Under the pieces are notes generated by a model that worked only from the letters and a program-made list of their open reading frames with translations, was not told the DNA's origin and searched no databases. Shown piece after piece: positions 16,965 to 25,042 of a DNA stretch of 64,000 nt (position 1 is its first letter; each line of letters starts with the position of its first letter). The position numbers and the translations under genes were made by a program. Origin of the DNA: CADEDH01 sp050330635 (GTDB lineage Bacteria > Actinomycetota > Acidimicrobiia > Acidimicrobiales > SZUA-35); NCBI GenBank assembly GCA_050330635.1, contig JBHJNQ010000016.1, positions 25,327 through 89,326 of the forward strand. The letters are read 5' to 3'.

Positions 16965-17531
16965 TCAGGTGACGCCGATGGCGGTGGGGAGGACACCGGC
17001 CAGGATGTTGTCCCAGTCGTCGATGCCGCAGCCGTCCTCCCGGGTGATGGTGGTGTTCACCGCCCGGTCGTCGATGGTGCCGGTGACGACCGCCTCGTCG
17101 GGCCCTCCGTAGATCTCGGTGCAGATCCGATCCTGGGGCGGTCCCTCGACCAGGAGGGCCTGGACCTCGGGGTCGGCCAGCCGGGCGCAGGCCGACTGGT
17201 CGTTGAGCCCATCGACGGCCGGGGTGATCGTGGCGGTGTCGCCGAGGCAGCTGATGGTGTAGCTGACCGCGTCGGCATCGGGGTGGGAGTAGGTGATCTC
17301 GAGCGTGGCGATGGGGTACGGACCCCCGCCCAGCGGTGGCTGGGTGCCGTTCCCGTGGTCGCCGCCGGTCGGTTCCGTCGTCGTGCCGTCAGTGGTGTCG
17401 TCGGTCGTCTCGTCGGTGGCGTCGTCCGTCGGGCCGCCGGCGTCGATCGGGGTGTCGTCGTCGCCACAGGCGGCCAGGGAGAGGAGCAGTGCCGCCAGGA
17501 CGGCGGCCAATCGCATCTGTCGTTTCAACAT
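16965..17531 (-). CDS. Lipoprotein with subtilisin-inhibitor-like (SSI) domain
   Basis: 188 residues. The signal peptide MLKRQMRLAAVLAALLLSLAACGDDD ends in the lipobox LAAC, so the mature protein should be lipid-anchored at the cell surface. A Thr/Asp/Gly-rich spacer of ~45 residues follows. The C-terminal ~115 residues have four cysteines in the SSI order: YTISCLGD, QSACARLADPEVQAL, RICTEIYGG and DGCGIDDWD, with VTGTIDDRAV between the third and fourth. SSI domains are secreted inhibitors of subtilisin-like proteases, mostly from streptomycetes. Here the domain is tethered. The P1 reactive-site residue cannot be assigned safely. It is convergent with the DoxX gene. Confidence 0.8.
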   Translation of the reverse strand: MLKRQMRLAAVLAALLLSLAACGDDDTPIDAGGPTDDATDETTDDTTDGTTTEPTGGDHGNGTQPPLGGGPYPIATLEITYSHPDADAVSYTISCLGDTATITPAVDGLNDQSACARLADPEVQALLVEGPPQDRICTEIYGGPDEAVVTGTIDDRAVNTTITREDGCGIDDWDNILAGVLPTAIGVT

Positions 17532-17624
17532 GACTTTTGGACGTCGGCCGGAGCGGTCCTGGTTCCCGATCCAATTCTCTTGGCCGAAAGACCCGATCCG
17601 GCCGAGGTACCGGGCGGTGACGGA

Positions 17625-19196
17625 TCAGAGGTCGAGGAGGGCGAACGCCTCGCTGTGGTCGGTGCGGAGCATCGTCTTCTGCACCTTGCCCATGGCGTTG
17701 CGGGGTAGTTCGTCGACGAACAGATAGGCCTTGGGCCGTTTGAAGTTGGCGAGGCGCTCGACGGCGGACCGCATCCGCTGCTCGATCGCCGCTTCCACCG
17801 TCGCCGGTTCGTGACCCTCGGGAGCGGCCGGAGGACGGATCAGGTCGGGATCGGCCACGACGAAGGCGGCCACCCCCTCCCCGAAGTCGGGGTGGGGAAG
17901 GCCGACCACCGCCGTCTCCATGACACCGTCGATCTCGTCGAGGACGATCTCGATCTCCTTCGGGTACACGTTGTAACCGCCGGAGATGATCATGTCGCTC
18001 GAACGCCCGACCAGCGTCAGGCGCCCGTCGGGCGCCATCGAACCGATGTCGCCGGTGCGGAAGTAGCCGTCGGCGGTGATCTCCGCCGCCGTCCTGTCGG
18101 GGAGCCGCCAGTAGCCGGGGAACACGTTGGGCCCCTTGACCTGCACCGTTCCGATCTCGTCCGGCCCGAGGACCCGGTCGTCGTCGTCGACCACCCGGAC
18201 GTCGACCTTGGGGAGCGGATAGCCGACGGTGCCGGCGATCTTCGGTCCCTCGGGGGGGTTGGAGGTGATGATGCCGGTCTCGGTCATGCCGTAGCGCTCG
18301 CAGATGGTGTGACCGGTGCGGTCGGCGAACTGGCGGAACACCGTGGAGGTGAGCGGAGCCGAACCCGATGTGAACAGCCGGATCGTGGCGCAGTCCTCCG
18401 GACCGAAGTCGGGGTCCTCGAGGAGGCGGCTGTAGTAGGTGGGGACACCCATCATCACCGTCGCCGACGGGAGATAGGAGCGGACGTCGTCGACGTCGAA
18501 ATGGGGGAGGAAGATCACCTTCGAGCCGTTGAGGATGGCGCAGTGGAGGGCCACGAAGAGACCGTGGACATGGAAGACGGGCAGGGCGTGCAGCAGCACG
18601 TCGCCCGGTTCCCACCGCCAGATGGCGTGGAGGGCGAGGGCGTTGCTGGCCAGGTTGGCGTGGGTGATCATCGCCCCCTTCGACCGCCCTGTCGTACCCG
18701 ACGTGTACAACATGCAGGCCACGTCGTCGGCCTCGCGTTCGGTCACCCCGAAGCCCGGTCCGGCCTCGGACGCGGCCTCGGCCAGCGTCCCGTTGCCCCT
18801 GGTGCCGAGGGTGTACATGCGCTCCACGCCGGCCAACTCGCCCACCGGTTGCAGCTTGGACGCCCGGCCCGGGGTGAACACGAACACCGACGCCTCGGCG
18901 TCGCCGATGAAATAGCCGACCTCCTCCGCGGTGTAGGCGGTGTTGAGGGGGACGTACACGAACCCGGCCCGGACGCACGCCAGGTACAGCGCCACGGCGT
19001 CGGCCGACTTGTCGACCTGGACGACGACGCGGTCGCCGAGCAGGGTGCCGGCGTCGACCAGGGCCCGGGCGAACGACGCGCTGCGACGCTCGATGTCGGC
19101 GTAGGTGAACGACGGTTCTCCGGGGGTGGCGAGGAAGACGTCGTCGACGACCCCGGCGAAGCGTGAAACGAACAGCTCGTAGATGTTGTGGGTCAA
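17625..19196 (-). CDS. Acyl-CoA synthetase, malonyl-CoA synthetase (MatB)-like
   Basis: 523 residues, ANL superfamily. The P-loop is MLYTSGTTGRSKGAM near residue 165. The A5 motif is CERYGMTETGIITSNPPEG near residue 300, and the MatB/ACSF3-like context RVVVQVDKSADAVALYLACVRAG lies near residue 60. The C-terminal domain has the catalytic lysine area KVQKTMLRTDH. MatB-type enzymes make malonyl- or methylmalonyl-CoA from the free diacid. The YGMTET.xxTSNPxxGxxxxGTVGxPLP stretch is the best evidence for this branch, but a fatty-acid substrate cannot be excluded. The flavoprotein gene ends 69 bases upstream on the same strand. Confidence 0.85.
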   Translation of the reverse strand: MTHNIYELFVSRFAGVVDDVFLATPGEPSFTYADIERRSASFARALVDAGTLLGDRVVVQVDKSADAVALYLACVRAGFVYVPLNTAYTAEEVGYFIGDAEASVFVFTPGRASKLQPVGELAGVERMYTLGTRGNGTLAEAASEAGPGFGVTEREADDVACMLYTSGTTGRSKGAMITHANLASNALALHAIWRWEPGDVLLHALPVFHVHGLFVALHCAILNGSKVIFLPHFDVDDVRSYLPSATVMMGVPTYYSRLLEDPDFGPEDCATIRLFTSGSAPLTSTVFRQFADRTGHTICERYGMTETGIITSNPPEGPKIAGTVGYPLPKVDVRVVDDDDRVLGPDEIGTVQVKGPNVFPGYWRLPDRTAAEITADGYFRTGDIGSMAPDGRLTLVGRSSDMIISGGYNVYPKEIEIVLDEIDGVMETAVVGLPHPDFGEGVAAFVVADPDLIRPPAAPEGHEPATVEAAIEQRMRSAVERLANFKRPKAYLFVDELPRNAMGKVQKTMLRTDHSEAFALLDL

Positions 19197-19265
19197 GATG
19201 TGGTGGGTGGCGGTGGTCGGGTGATCGGTGTCAGCGACACTACTGCGGATCCCGGGGTGGGTGGG

Positions 19266-20504
19266 TCAGGAACCGGTGGGTGTCGAACCGGCGTCGGCTC
19301 GGGTGCGGCGAAGCAGAGGATCTGCGACGGCCAAAGATGTATCAGCAAAGGCGAGGACGGTGCCAGAGACACCCGGTGTCTCGGAGTCGACCAGGTTGCC
19401 CATCACCTCGAGGGTGATGTTGGCGATGGCCTGGGTGCCGACGGCCAGGCGGAGTCCGGCCCGCAGGATCCACGGATGCCCGATGAGGAACGAGAACCGC
19501 CGCCCGGTGCGCAGGTAGCTGTCGAAGCGCTCACCGATCGCCCGGTCGTAGGCGTCCGGCGCCGTGGCCGGGTCGTCGACGAACAGTCGAGCGGCCAGCA
19601 TCCCCGACTCGAGGCCGTAGTCGATGCCCTCACCGTTCATCGGGTTCACGAGGCCGGCGGCGTCGCCGATCGCCACCCAGCCCGGCCCGTGGCGCCGCTG
19701 GGCGGTCATCGGTAACCGCCACGCCCGGGGTCGTTCCAGGTTGGGACCGAGGTCCCAGCTGTCGTCGACCAGGGAGCGGTAGCTCTCGAGGAGGGTGTTG
19801 AGGTTGAGGCGCCGGAAGTCCTTCATCGTCGACAGGGCGCCGACGCCGATGTTGACCGTGCCGTCGCCGGCGGGAAACAGCCAGCCGTAGCCTGGTACCG
19901 CGGTGCCGCGCTCGTCGCGGAGGGTGAGGCACGCCTCGAGGTGCCGGTCGTCGTGGCGGGGCGAGGTGGCATAGGTGCGGATGGCGAGGCCGAACGGCTC
20001 GTCGGGTACTCGCTCGGCCCCGACCATACGGGCCACCTTGCCGGGGGCGCCGGTGGCGATCACGGTCAGCGCGGCCTCGATCTCCTTGTCGCCGGCGACG
20101 ACGCCGGTCACCCGGTCGCCGTCCATGCGGGGGAGCGCCTCGGTCTCCCATACCACGGCGGCTCCGGCCTCGACGGCGGCGTCCATCAGGGCGGCGTCGA
20201 GGCGCCGCCGTGGCCACACCGCCCCGTGGTCGGGGAACCGGGAGCCCGACGGCCACGGCAGCTCCCTGACCTGGCGGCCGGCGATCATGCGCAGACCGGC
20301 AATGCGGTGGGCGCCGCTGAGGTCGATGCCGAGCTCGTAGAGGGCGCCGACGGCCCGGGGCGTGAGCCCGTCGCCGCAGACCTTGTCGCGACCGTAGGGC
20401 GCCCGCTCGAACACGATCACGCGGGCGCCGGCCCGGGCCGCCTCGATGGCCGCAGCGGCGCCGGCGGGGCCGGCGCCGATCACGACGAGGTCGTAGGACT
20501 CCAT
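19266..20504 (-). CDS. Geranylgeranyl reductase family FAD oxidoreductase
   Basis: 412 residues. The N-terminal dinucleotide fold is VVIGAGPAGAAAAIEAARAG with an acidic residue ending strand 2 (VFERAPYGRDKVCGDGLTPR). The GDGLTPR segment is characteristic of the GGR/MenJ group. The second FAD motif, VAIGDAAGLVNPMNGEGIDYG, is near residue 285. Members reduce isoprenoid double bonds of menaquinone, chlorophyll or archaeal lipids. In actinobacteria a MenJ-like menaquinone reductase is the most likely role. No menaquinone genes are in the window. The C-terminal ~40 residues are less conserved. Confidence 0.88.
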   Translation of the reverse strand: MESYDLVVIGAGPAGAAAAIEAARAGARVIVFERAPYGRDKVCGDGLTPRAVGALYELGIDLSGAHRIAGLRMIAGRQVRELPWPSGSRFPDHGAVWPRRRLDAALMDAAVEAGAAVVWETEALPRMDGDRVTGVVAGDKEIEAALTVIATGAPGKVARMVGAERVPDEPFGLAIRTYATSPRHDDRHLEACLTLRDERGTAVPGYGWLFPAGDGTVNIGVGALSTMKDFRRLNLNTLLESYRSLVDDSWDLGPNLERPRAWRLPMTAQRRHGPGWVAIGDAAGLVNPMNGEGIDYGLESGMLAARLFVDDPATAPDAYDRAIGERFDSYLRTGRRFSFLIGHPWILRAGLRLAVGTQAIANITLEVMGNLVDSETPGVSGTVLAFADTSLAVADPLLRRTRADAGSTPTGS

Positions 20505-20569
20505 GTGGCCGACCCTACCGTCACCGCAGTGACGGGACGTGACCGTGTGACCCTGCGACCCTGCCGACC

Positions 20570-20805
20570 TCAGCGCTCGATGCTCAGCGCTCGATGGACG
20601 GCCTGGGTCTGGGTGGTGCGGGTCACGAGCTTGCCGTCGCCCCCCTGGTGATGTCGGCCTGGATGACGATCGTGGTCCGACCGACGTGGATGGGGGTGGC
20701 GACGGAGCTGGCGTGGCCGGACAGGATGGTGAGCCCGAGCAGCCCGGTCAGCGGCATGTGGGTATGGGCGAGCTCCGCGAGGACCCCATCGCCGGTGTCG
20801 GCCAC
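20570..20805 (-). pseudogene. Frameshifted, internally deleted relic of a PaaI-type thioesterase
   Basis: A GTG at 20805 opens MADTGDGVLAELAHTHMPLT and runs to IHVGRTTIVIQADITRG, then stops at 20623. A one-base shift within a run of six G continues as DGKLVTRTTQTQAVHRAL to the TGA at 20570. The end VGRTTxVxxxDxxxxDGKLVxRxTQTQAV is the usual hot-dog thioesterase C-terminus, and HTHMPLTGLLGL resembles the usual N-terminus. The central catalytic part with HGG is missing. A 13-base sequence, TCAGCGCTCGATG, is directly repeated at 20570 and 20584. The surrounding stretch 20505-20809 holds nothing else. Either a real relic or, for the frameshift alone, a sequencing error in the G run. Confidence 0.5.
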
Positions 20806-20809
20806 GACG

Positions 20810-20989
20810 TCAGGTCTGGTCGACGAGGTCGGCGTCGGCGGCGTTCCGTTTCACCGACTCGATGCCCTTCACGGCCGCCGCCTTGCTCTCGTAGGCTTCG
20901 CCAACGGCGATGATCTCACCGTTGCCGGCCTTCAGGCGGAAGCGGAACTTCCCGGCCTTGTCCTCGTAGAGCTCGAATTTCCCTGCCAT
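20810..20989 (-). CDS. YegP/DUF1508 family small protein
   Basis: 59 residues, a single DUF1508 module. It begins MAGKFELYEDKAGKFRFRLK, then GNGEIIAVGEAYESKAAAVKG and IESVKRNA, matching the repeat unit of E. coli YegP, which has two such units. The function of the family is unknown; the fold is a small beta-sheet plus helix. The ATG at 20989 has GGAGGA 5 bases upstream, an excellent ribosome site. The open frame continues upstream to 21133 without homology. The thioesterase relic begins five bases after its stop on the same strand. Confidence 0.88.
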   Translation of the reverse strand: MAGKFELYEDKAGKFRFRLKAGNGEIIAVGEAYESKAAAVKGIESVKRNAADADLVDQT

Positions 20990-21278
20990 CCGTATCCTCC
21001 TCGCAGCACGTACGAGAGGAGAAAGTAGCGCATCTTCGCCGTTGCCATCGACGAATCCGACGGGCTGGCACCGGCGGAGGAGGCTCATGCGATGAACCCC
21101 GGCGCCCCGCCGCGTGGAGGGATGTGTACGCAACGGAGCGCCGAGGCGAGGTCGCCCGTGCGGGCTCGAACCTGGCGCTGGTCGGTGGTGGCGGTCCGCC
21201 GCCGTCCCTCGACCGGATGTCCAAACTACCGGTATTGTGATCGATTTGAGGCTATCGGGGCCGGCTCATGGTCCGTGG

Positions 21279-22730
21279 TCACGGGCACGGTGCCGGGAGC
21301 AGATGCCCGGCGGGGGTGTTCAGATCGGTGAAGCGGCAGCCGAAGTCGTCGGCGGCAACCGCCGCCGGGTCGCTCACCGCGTCGCCCTCGGGCTTGACCC
21401 CGTCCTCGACCCAGGCCACCAGGTCCGTCATGGCCCGCTCGTACTCGGCGGTGGTGAAGTCGCAGTGGCCGACGCCCCGGATGGCCCGCTGGACCAGCAG
21501 GTCGGCGTTGCCCCGGGCGGCCACCGTTTCGGCGTAGGTGGTCTCCATGTGGAACGGCACGAACAGGTCCCCGAGATTGTGCATCGTGAGGACCGGCACC
21601 CGGATCCGGCCGGTGAGGTGGGGTGACGGGGAGGCCGGGGTGTTGACCCGGGAGAGCCGCTCCTTGGCCACCCGCGCAACGTCGGCGTTCAGGTCGATCT
21701 CCAGGTCGTTCGACGGGCCGGGCACGAGGTCGGTCTCGTAGAACACGTCGGTGTTGTCGACGGCCACCTTGTCGCGCTCGCCCACGGTGCCGTCTCCGGT
21801 GCCGAGGTCGAACAGGAAGTTGCCGGGTATGCCCGAGCCGAACTCGGGGAACGAGTTCCAGAAGATCCACGCCTCGTCGAAGTTCGGTCGGTCACCGCCG
21901 GTGCGCAGCTCGACCAGCTGCTTGAAGGCCCGGCCCCGCTCGTTGAGGAGCAGGGGCCAGGTGCCGGGCGCCGCCTCGAGGGCGTCCTTGATCTCCGGGG
22001 CGGTGGTGGTGGCGTAGTCGGGCCCGACGGGGAAGCCCGAGCGGCCGAGTGCGAGCTGCTGGGCGGTGACGTTGAAGTCGAGGAAGAAATCGAACAGCTC
22101 GAAGTCGCCGACGACGCCGCACACGGGGAGGGCCCCGTCGTAGGCTCGGGGGTGACGCTCGATCGAGGCGGCGGCCACATGGCCCCCCATCGAGGCCCCG
22201 GCGATGAAGGTCAGGTCGGGCCGCCGGTCGGCCACACGGCCGAACTTCCAGGCCAGCACCCGTGTGTCGGTCACCGCCGTACCCACGTTGTAGTCGTTCT
22301 TCGAGTAGGTCGAGGCCGCCCAGGCGTAGCCGTTGTCGAGCAACCACTCCCGGAACGGCACCTCCTCCTCCTGGAAGTAGAGGCGGGTCTCGGTGCCGCG
22401 GAACCCATGGGCCCACAGGACGAGGTCGCCGTTCCATTCGGCGGGGATCTCGATGCGGTACCCCGCCCCGGCCAGCACCCCCCACTCCCGTCGGCTGTCC
22501 TCGTGGCCGTCCAACGGCTCGAAGGGGAGGGTGCTCTCGTCGACCTCGTAGACGATCGACGGGGTGGTCGTCGGGTCGGTGAGGCGCCCGTCGTCGCCCC
22601 GTCGGGACCGGGCGTCGTCGGCCGCAACGGGAGCGGCACCGACGGTGACGACCAACAGCGCGGTCACGAGCAGGACGCGGGGACGGCGACGGCGGGCTGT
22701 CGAGCCGGTCCGGGTTCGGTCGACGGTCAT
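21279..22730 (-). CDS. Secreted alpha/beta-hydrolase
   Basis: 483 residues. The N-terminus has an RRRRPR basic patch followed by VLLVTALLVVTVGAAPVAADDA, a signal peptide with a plausible AxA cleavage site. The hydrolase domain has the oxyanion region VLWAHGFRGTETR near residue 115 and the nucleophile elbow FIAGASMGGHVAAASIERHP near residue 195. Late in the chain come LTMHNLGDLFVPFHME (acid region) and IRGVGHCDFT (catalytic histidine), so Ser, Asp and His are all visible. The substrate is unknown; a secreted esterase or peptidase is possible. The following gene on this strand is the small YegP-like gene, 289 bases away. Confidence 0.87.
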   Translation of the reverse strand: MTVDRTRTGSTARRRRPRVLLVTALLVVTVGAAPVAADDARSRRGDDGRLTDPTTTPSIVYEVDESTLPFEPLDGHEDSRREWGVLAGAGYRIEIPAEWNGDLVLWAHGFRGTETRLYFQEEEVPFREWLLDNGYAWAASTYSKNDYNVGTAVTDTRVLAWKFGRVADRRPDLTFIAGASMGGHVAAASIERHPRAYDGALPVCGVVGDFELFDFFLDFNVTAQQLALGRSGFPVGPDYATTTAPEIKDALEAAPGTWPLLLNERGRAFKQLVELRTGGDRPNFDEAWIFWNSFPEFGSGIPGNFLFDLGTGDGTVGERDKVAVDNTDVFYETDLVPGPSNDLEIDLNADVARVAKERLSRVNTPASPSPHLTGRIRVPVLTMHNLGDLFVPFHMETTYAETVAARGNADLLVQRAIRGVGHCDFTTAEYERAMTDLVAWVEDGVKPEGDAVSDPAAVAADDFGCRFTDLNTPAGHLLPAPCP

Positions 22731-22837
22731 GGTGGATCCCCCTCACTGCCGCCCGTCGTGGTGATACCCGACGGACGCCGCCGCAGATCGCACCGACCCT
22801 AGAGGGCGGGATCGGAGGAGGAGAGATCGAACCCCGT

Positions 22838-24091
22838 TCAGAAGTCCCAACCGGGAAATGGCGGCGGCAGGGCGAGGGCCTCGTCGAGCTGGCGCAGCAG
22901 TTCGGGCGGCCCGTCGAGGTCGTCGGTCAGGGCGAGGCCGGTGGCCGGTCGGACACCGAACCAGCAGCGGGAGAAGGCCCCGATCGACGCCGTCAGCACG
23001 GGAACGCCACCGCCCATGCCCGGCGTCACGGTCGACGGTGCGCCGATGACGACGTGGTGGTCGCCCCCCACCCCCCGCCATCCGTCGGCCGGCCAGTCGG
23101 CGTCGTCGCCGTCGACCAGGGCGGCGACCGGGTCGTGGAGGCGGAGATCGAACGCAACTTCGGGCCCCGACCAGCGCCGGGCGCCGATGCAGGCCTCGAG
23201 GTCGAGGATGCGGAGCTGCATCCAGGCGAGGGCGACGGTCCCCGTGGCGTGGGTCGAGCCCGTCGTGCGCAGCCGGTCCCTCAGCGGGGTGGCGACCAGA
23301 TCCTGCAGCTGGACCCCCGGGGGCTCGTCGAGGACCACGGTGGCCACCTGGTCGCCGAGCTCCCGGAGGAGGCGGAGCAGTTCGAGCAACTGCCCGTCGT
23401 GCTCGTAGCCCATGAAGCGGATGCGGTACGGACCGTGCTCGTCGTCGGCCGAGCCGTAGACGAAGTGGCTGAGCCGTCCCGTGTCGTCGCGGTAGCCGAG
23501 GCCGAACGGCTTGTCGACCCACCGCAGCTCGGCCCGCATGATCTCCGGGGCGGCCAGTGTCACCCGACCGTGATGGGCCCTGCGGGTGAGCAGCGCCCGG
23601 TGCATGTCCTCGTGATCGTCCTCGCTCAATCGGACCGGCTGGCGATAGGGGACGTGCTCGACCCGCAGCGAGCGGGGATCGAGCGTCGCCCGCACGGTGT
23701 AGGGGCCCGTGCCGAAGCCGATCCGGTCGTAGAAGCCCTGCTCGAACATGCCGAGGGCGGCCACCGCAGCCCGCGACTCGGCCCCGCTGGCGACGGCCCG
23801 AGCCGTCAGGGTGGTAGCGAACCGGCGCTTGCGGCCGAGCCGGCTGGTGGTGACGGCGGTGACGGCGCACAGCGGCAGATCGGTGTCCTGGTACTGGATC
23901 GTCCCGTCGTGCCACAACACGAGGCACTCGGCGGATCCTTCGACGTCGGCGACCTCGGCGTGGGCGCTGTCGAGGTACTCGGGGAGGGGAGCGGCTTCGT
24001 CGTCGCTGGTGATCCAGGACACCTCGCGCCAGATCCGCTCCGCCGCCGCCAGATCACGGTCGCGGTCATAGGGTCGGATGGGGGAGATCAC
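22838..24091 (-). CDS. Eis-like GNAT N-acetyltransferase with sterol-carrier-type C-terminal domain
   Basis: 417 residues from a GTG at 24091. The N-terminal GNAT domain opens ISPIRPYDRDRDLAAAERIW. The acetyl-CoA loop region is ESRAAVAALGMFEQGFYDRIGFG near residue 115. A second degenerate GNAT domain (residues ~150-300) and a C-terminal SCP2-like domain follow, ending PPFPGWDF with the free C-terminus used by Eis enzymes as a catalytic carboxylate. The length (~410) matches mycobacterial Eis, which acetylates aminoglycosides and other amines. The natural substrate here is unknown. The longer frame to 24238 starts with low-complexity sequence and is not preferred, though the ribosome site at the GTG is weak. 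Confidence 0.85.
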   Translation of the reverse strand: MISPIRPYDRDRDLAAAERIWREVSWITSDDEAAPLPEYLDSAHAEVADVEGSAECLVLWHDGTIQYQDTDLPLCAVTAVTTSRLGRKRRFATTLTARAVASGAESRAAVAALGMFEQGFYDRIGFGTGPYTVRATLDPRSLRVEHVPYRQPVRLSEDDHEDMHRALLTRRAHHGRVTLAAPEIMRAELRWVDKPFGLGYRDDTGRLSHFVYGSADDEHGPYRIRFMGYEHDGQLLELLRLLRELGDQVATVVLDEPPGVQLQDLVATPLRDRLRTTGSTHATGTVALAWMQLRILDLEACIGARRWSGPEVAFDLRLHDPVAALVDGDDADWPADGWRGVGGDHHVVIGAPSTVTPGMGGGVPVLTASIGAFSRCWFGVRPATGLALTDDLDGPPELLRQLDEALALPPPFPGWDF

Positions 24092-24329
24092 GCAAGGGAG
24101 TCTCGCATTCTCGGCCGCCGCTGCGGGCGACATTTTCGGGGCGACAGGTCGGCGATCGTGGTTCTTGCCCGAGGCCGAGCCCCGACCGGATGACCCGCGG
24201 GTCCGAGGTCCGGTCGCCGCCGCGCCCGCCTCGGGCAAGTGGACCGATAGGGAAAAGCGGAGACGCCCTCCGGCCGGTCGGCGTGAGCCTTCCGGGCCGG
24301 GGGACGTCTCGAAGGTCGGAAATCCACCA

Positions 24330-24366
24330 GTATCGACTTCGATAGCGCTATCTTCTCACTCGATAC
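24330..24366. promoter_or_regulatory. Nested palindromic site
   Basis: GATAGCGCTATC (24341-24352) is a perfect 12-base palindrome. It is flanked by GTATCGA (24330-24336) and its exact complement TCGATAC (24360-24366). A two-tier symmetric site like this suits a dimeric regulator or a cruciform. It lies about 240 bases upstream of the Eis-like start. The function is inferred from symmetry only. Confidence 0.4.
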
Positions 24367-24948
24367 CTGAAGTGCCGCCTGTCTGGCTCGGACCGTGATC
24401 CGGCGCCCGGCAGGCGGTTCCGGTTCTGCACCCGGATGGTTGCATGCGACTGTCCGGATGTGGATCGCCTCGTGCTCGCCTGCCGGTCAGCGTGCGACGA
24501 ACGATGGAGTCGACAGCCATCGAAGCGTCGCAGCGAGTGCGACACGATCCTCTGGATTTCTTTCCTGTCGATCGTCGACCACGGTGGAACGAGCCGGCAC
24601 CCGTCGAGACCGGGGCCACCGTCGACGACCCATTCGGCGATCGTGGTTCAGCATCGACCCGTGAACGGCACCTCGGTATCCGTCCTCGGGCAGGGCGATG
24701 ATCCCCACCGGTCACAGCCACTGCTCGAGTGAGCGGTGGCGGCACTCGGCGTCGAACGACCCATGCCTTCGGTCCGACACGTCGGAACCGTTGCTCGATG
24801 TCGACCCTTCCCCTCGGCCGTCCGGTCGGACGTCGGTGTGGTCGATCTCACTGTTTGCCTGGCCCGGTCCGGCTGTTGCCTCGACCGAGTGCTGTGATCC
24901 TGCTACCAGCGTTTTCCCAGGTCAAGAGCTTTTTGGAAATCCCCAGGG

Positions 24949-25009
24949 TTGTCCGCAGACTTTCTTCGTCTTCCCCAGGAGGACACACGCTGTCCACCGG
25001 TTGTCCACC
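24949..25009 (+). promoter_or_regulatory. Cluster of three DnaA-box-like 9-mers
   Basis: TTGTCCGCA (24949), CTGTCCACC (24990) and TTGTCCACC (25001) lie on the same strand. They have one, two and one mismatches to the actinobacterial DnaA box TTGTCCACA. Neither dnaA nor dnaN is nearby, so this is not an obvious oriC. Chance occurrence in GC-rich DNA remains possible. Confidence 0.25.
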
Positions 25010-25042
25010 TCGAAACCCACAGGATGGGGGTGGCGACCGGAC

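Larger units (their letters stand above)
24092..25042. other. 950-base stretch without recognisable gene
   Basis: All frames here give short, low-quality reading frames with arginine/proline-rich or random composition, and none shows a family motif. The stretch is less GC-rich than its surroundings. It contains a nested palindrome at 24330-24366, an imperfect inverted repeat at about 24571-24631 (CGTCGA..CGGTGG against CCACCGTCGACG), and three DnaA-box-like 9-mers at 24949-25009. It separates the Eis-like gene (start 24091) from the 3' end of the gene at 25043, so it is upstream sequence for the former and downstream sequence for the latter. Confidence 0.6.

Noticed and set aside
24571..24631. 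Imperfect inverted repeat considered as a structured RNA
   Set aside because: The stem has a three-base bulge and a large loop, with no conserved RNA motif or promoter seen.
24395..24732. Several overlapping short plus-strand frames in the gene-free region
   Set aside because: Three overlapping frames of similar length, none with a ribosome site, domain or sensible composition.
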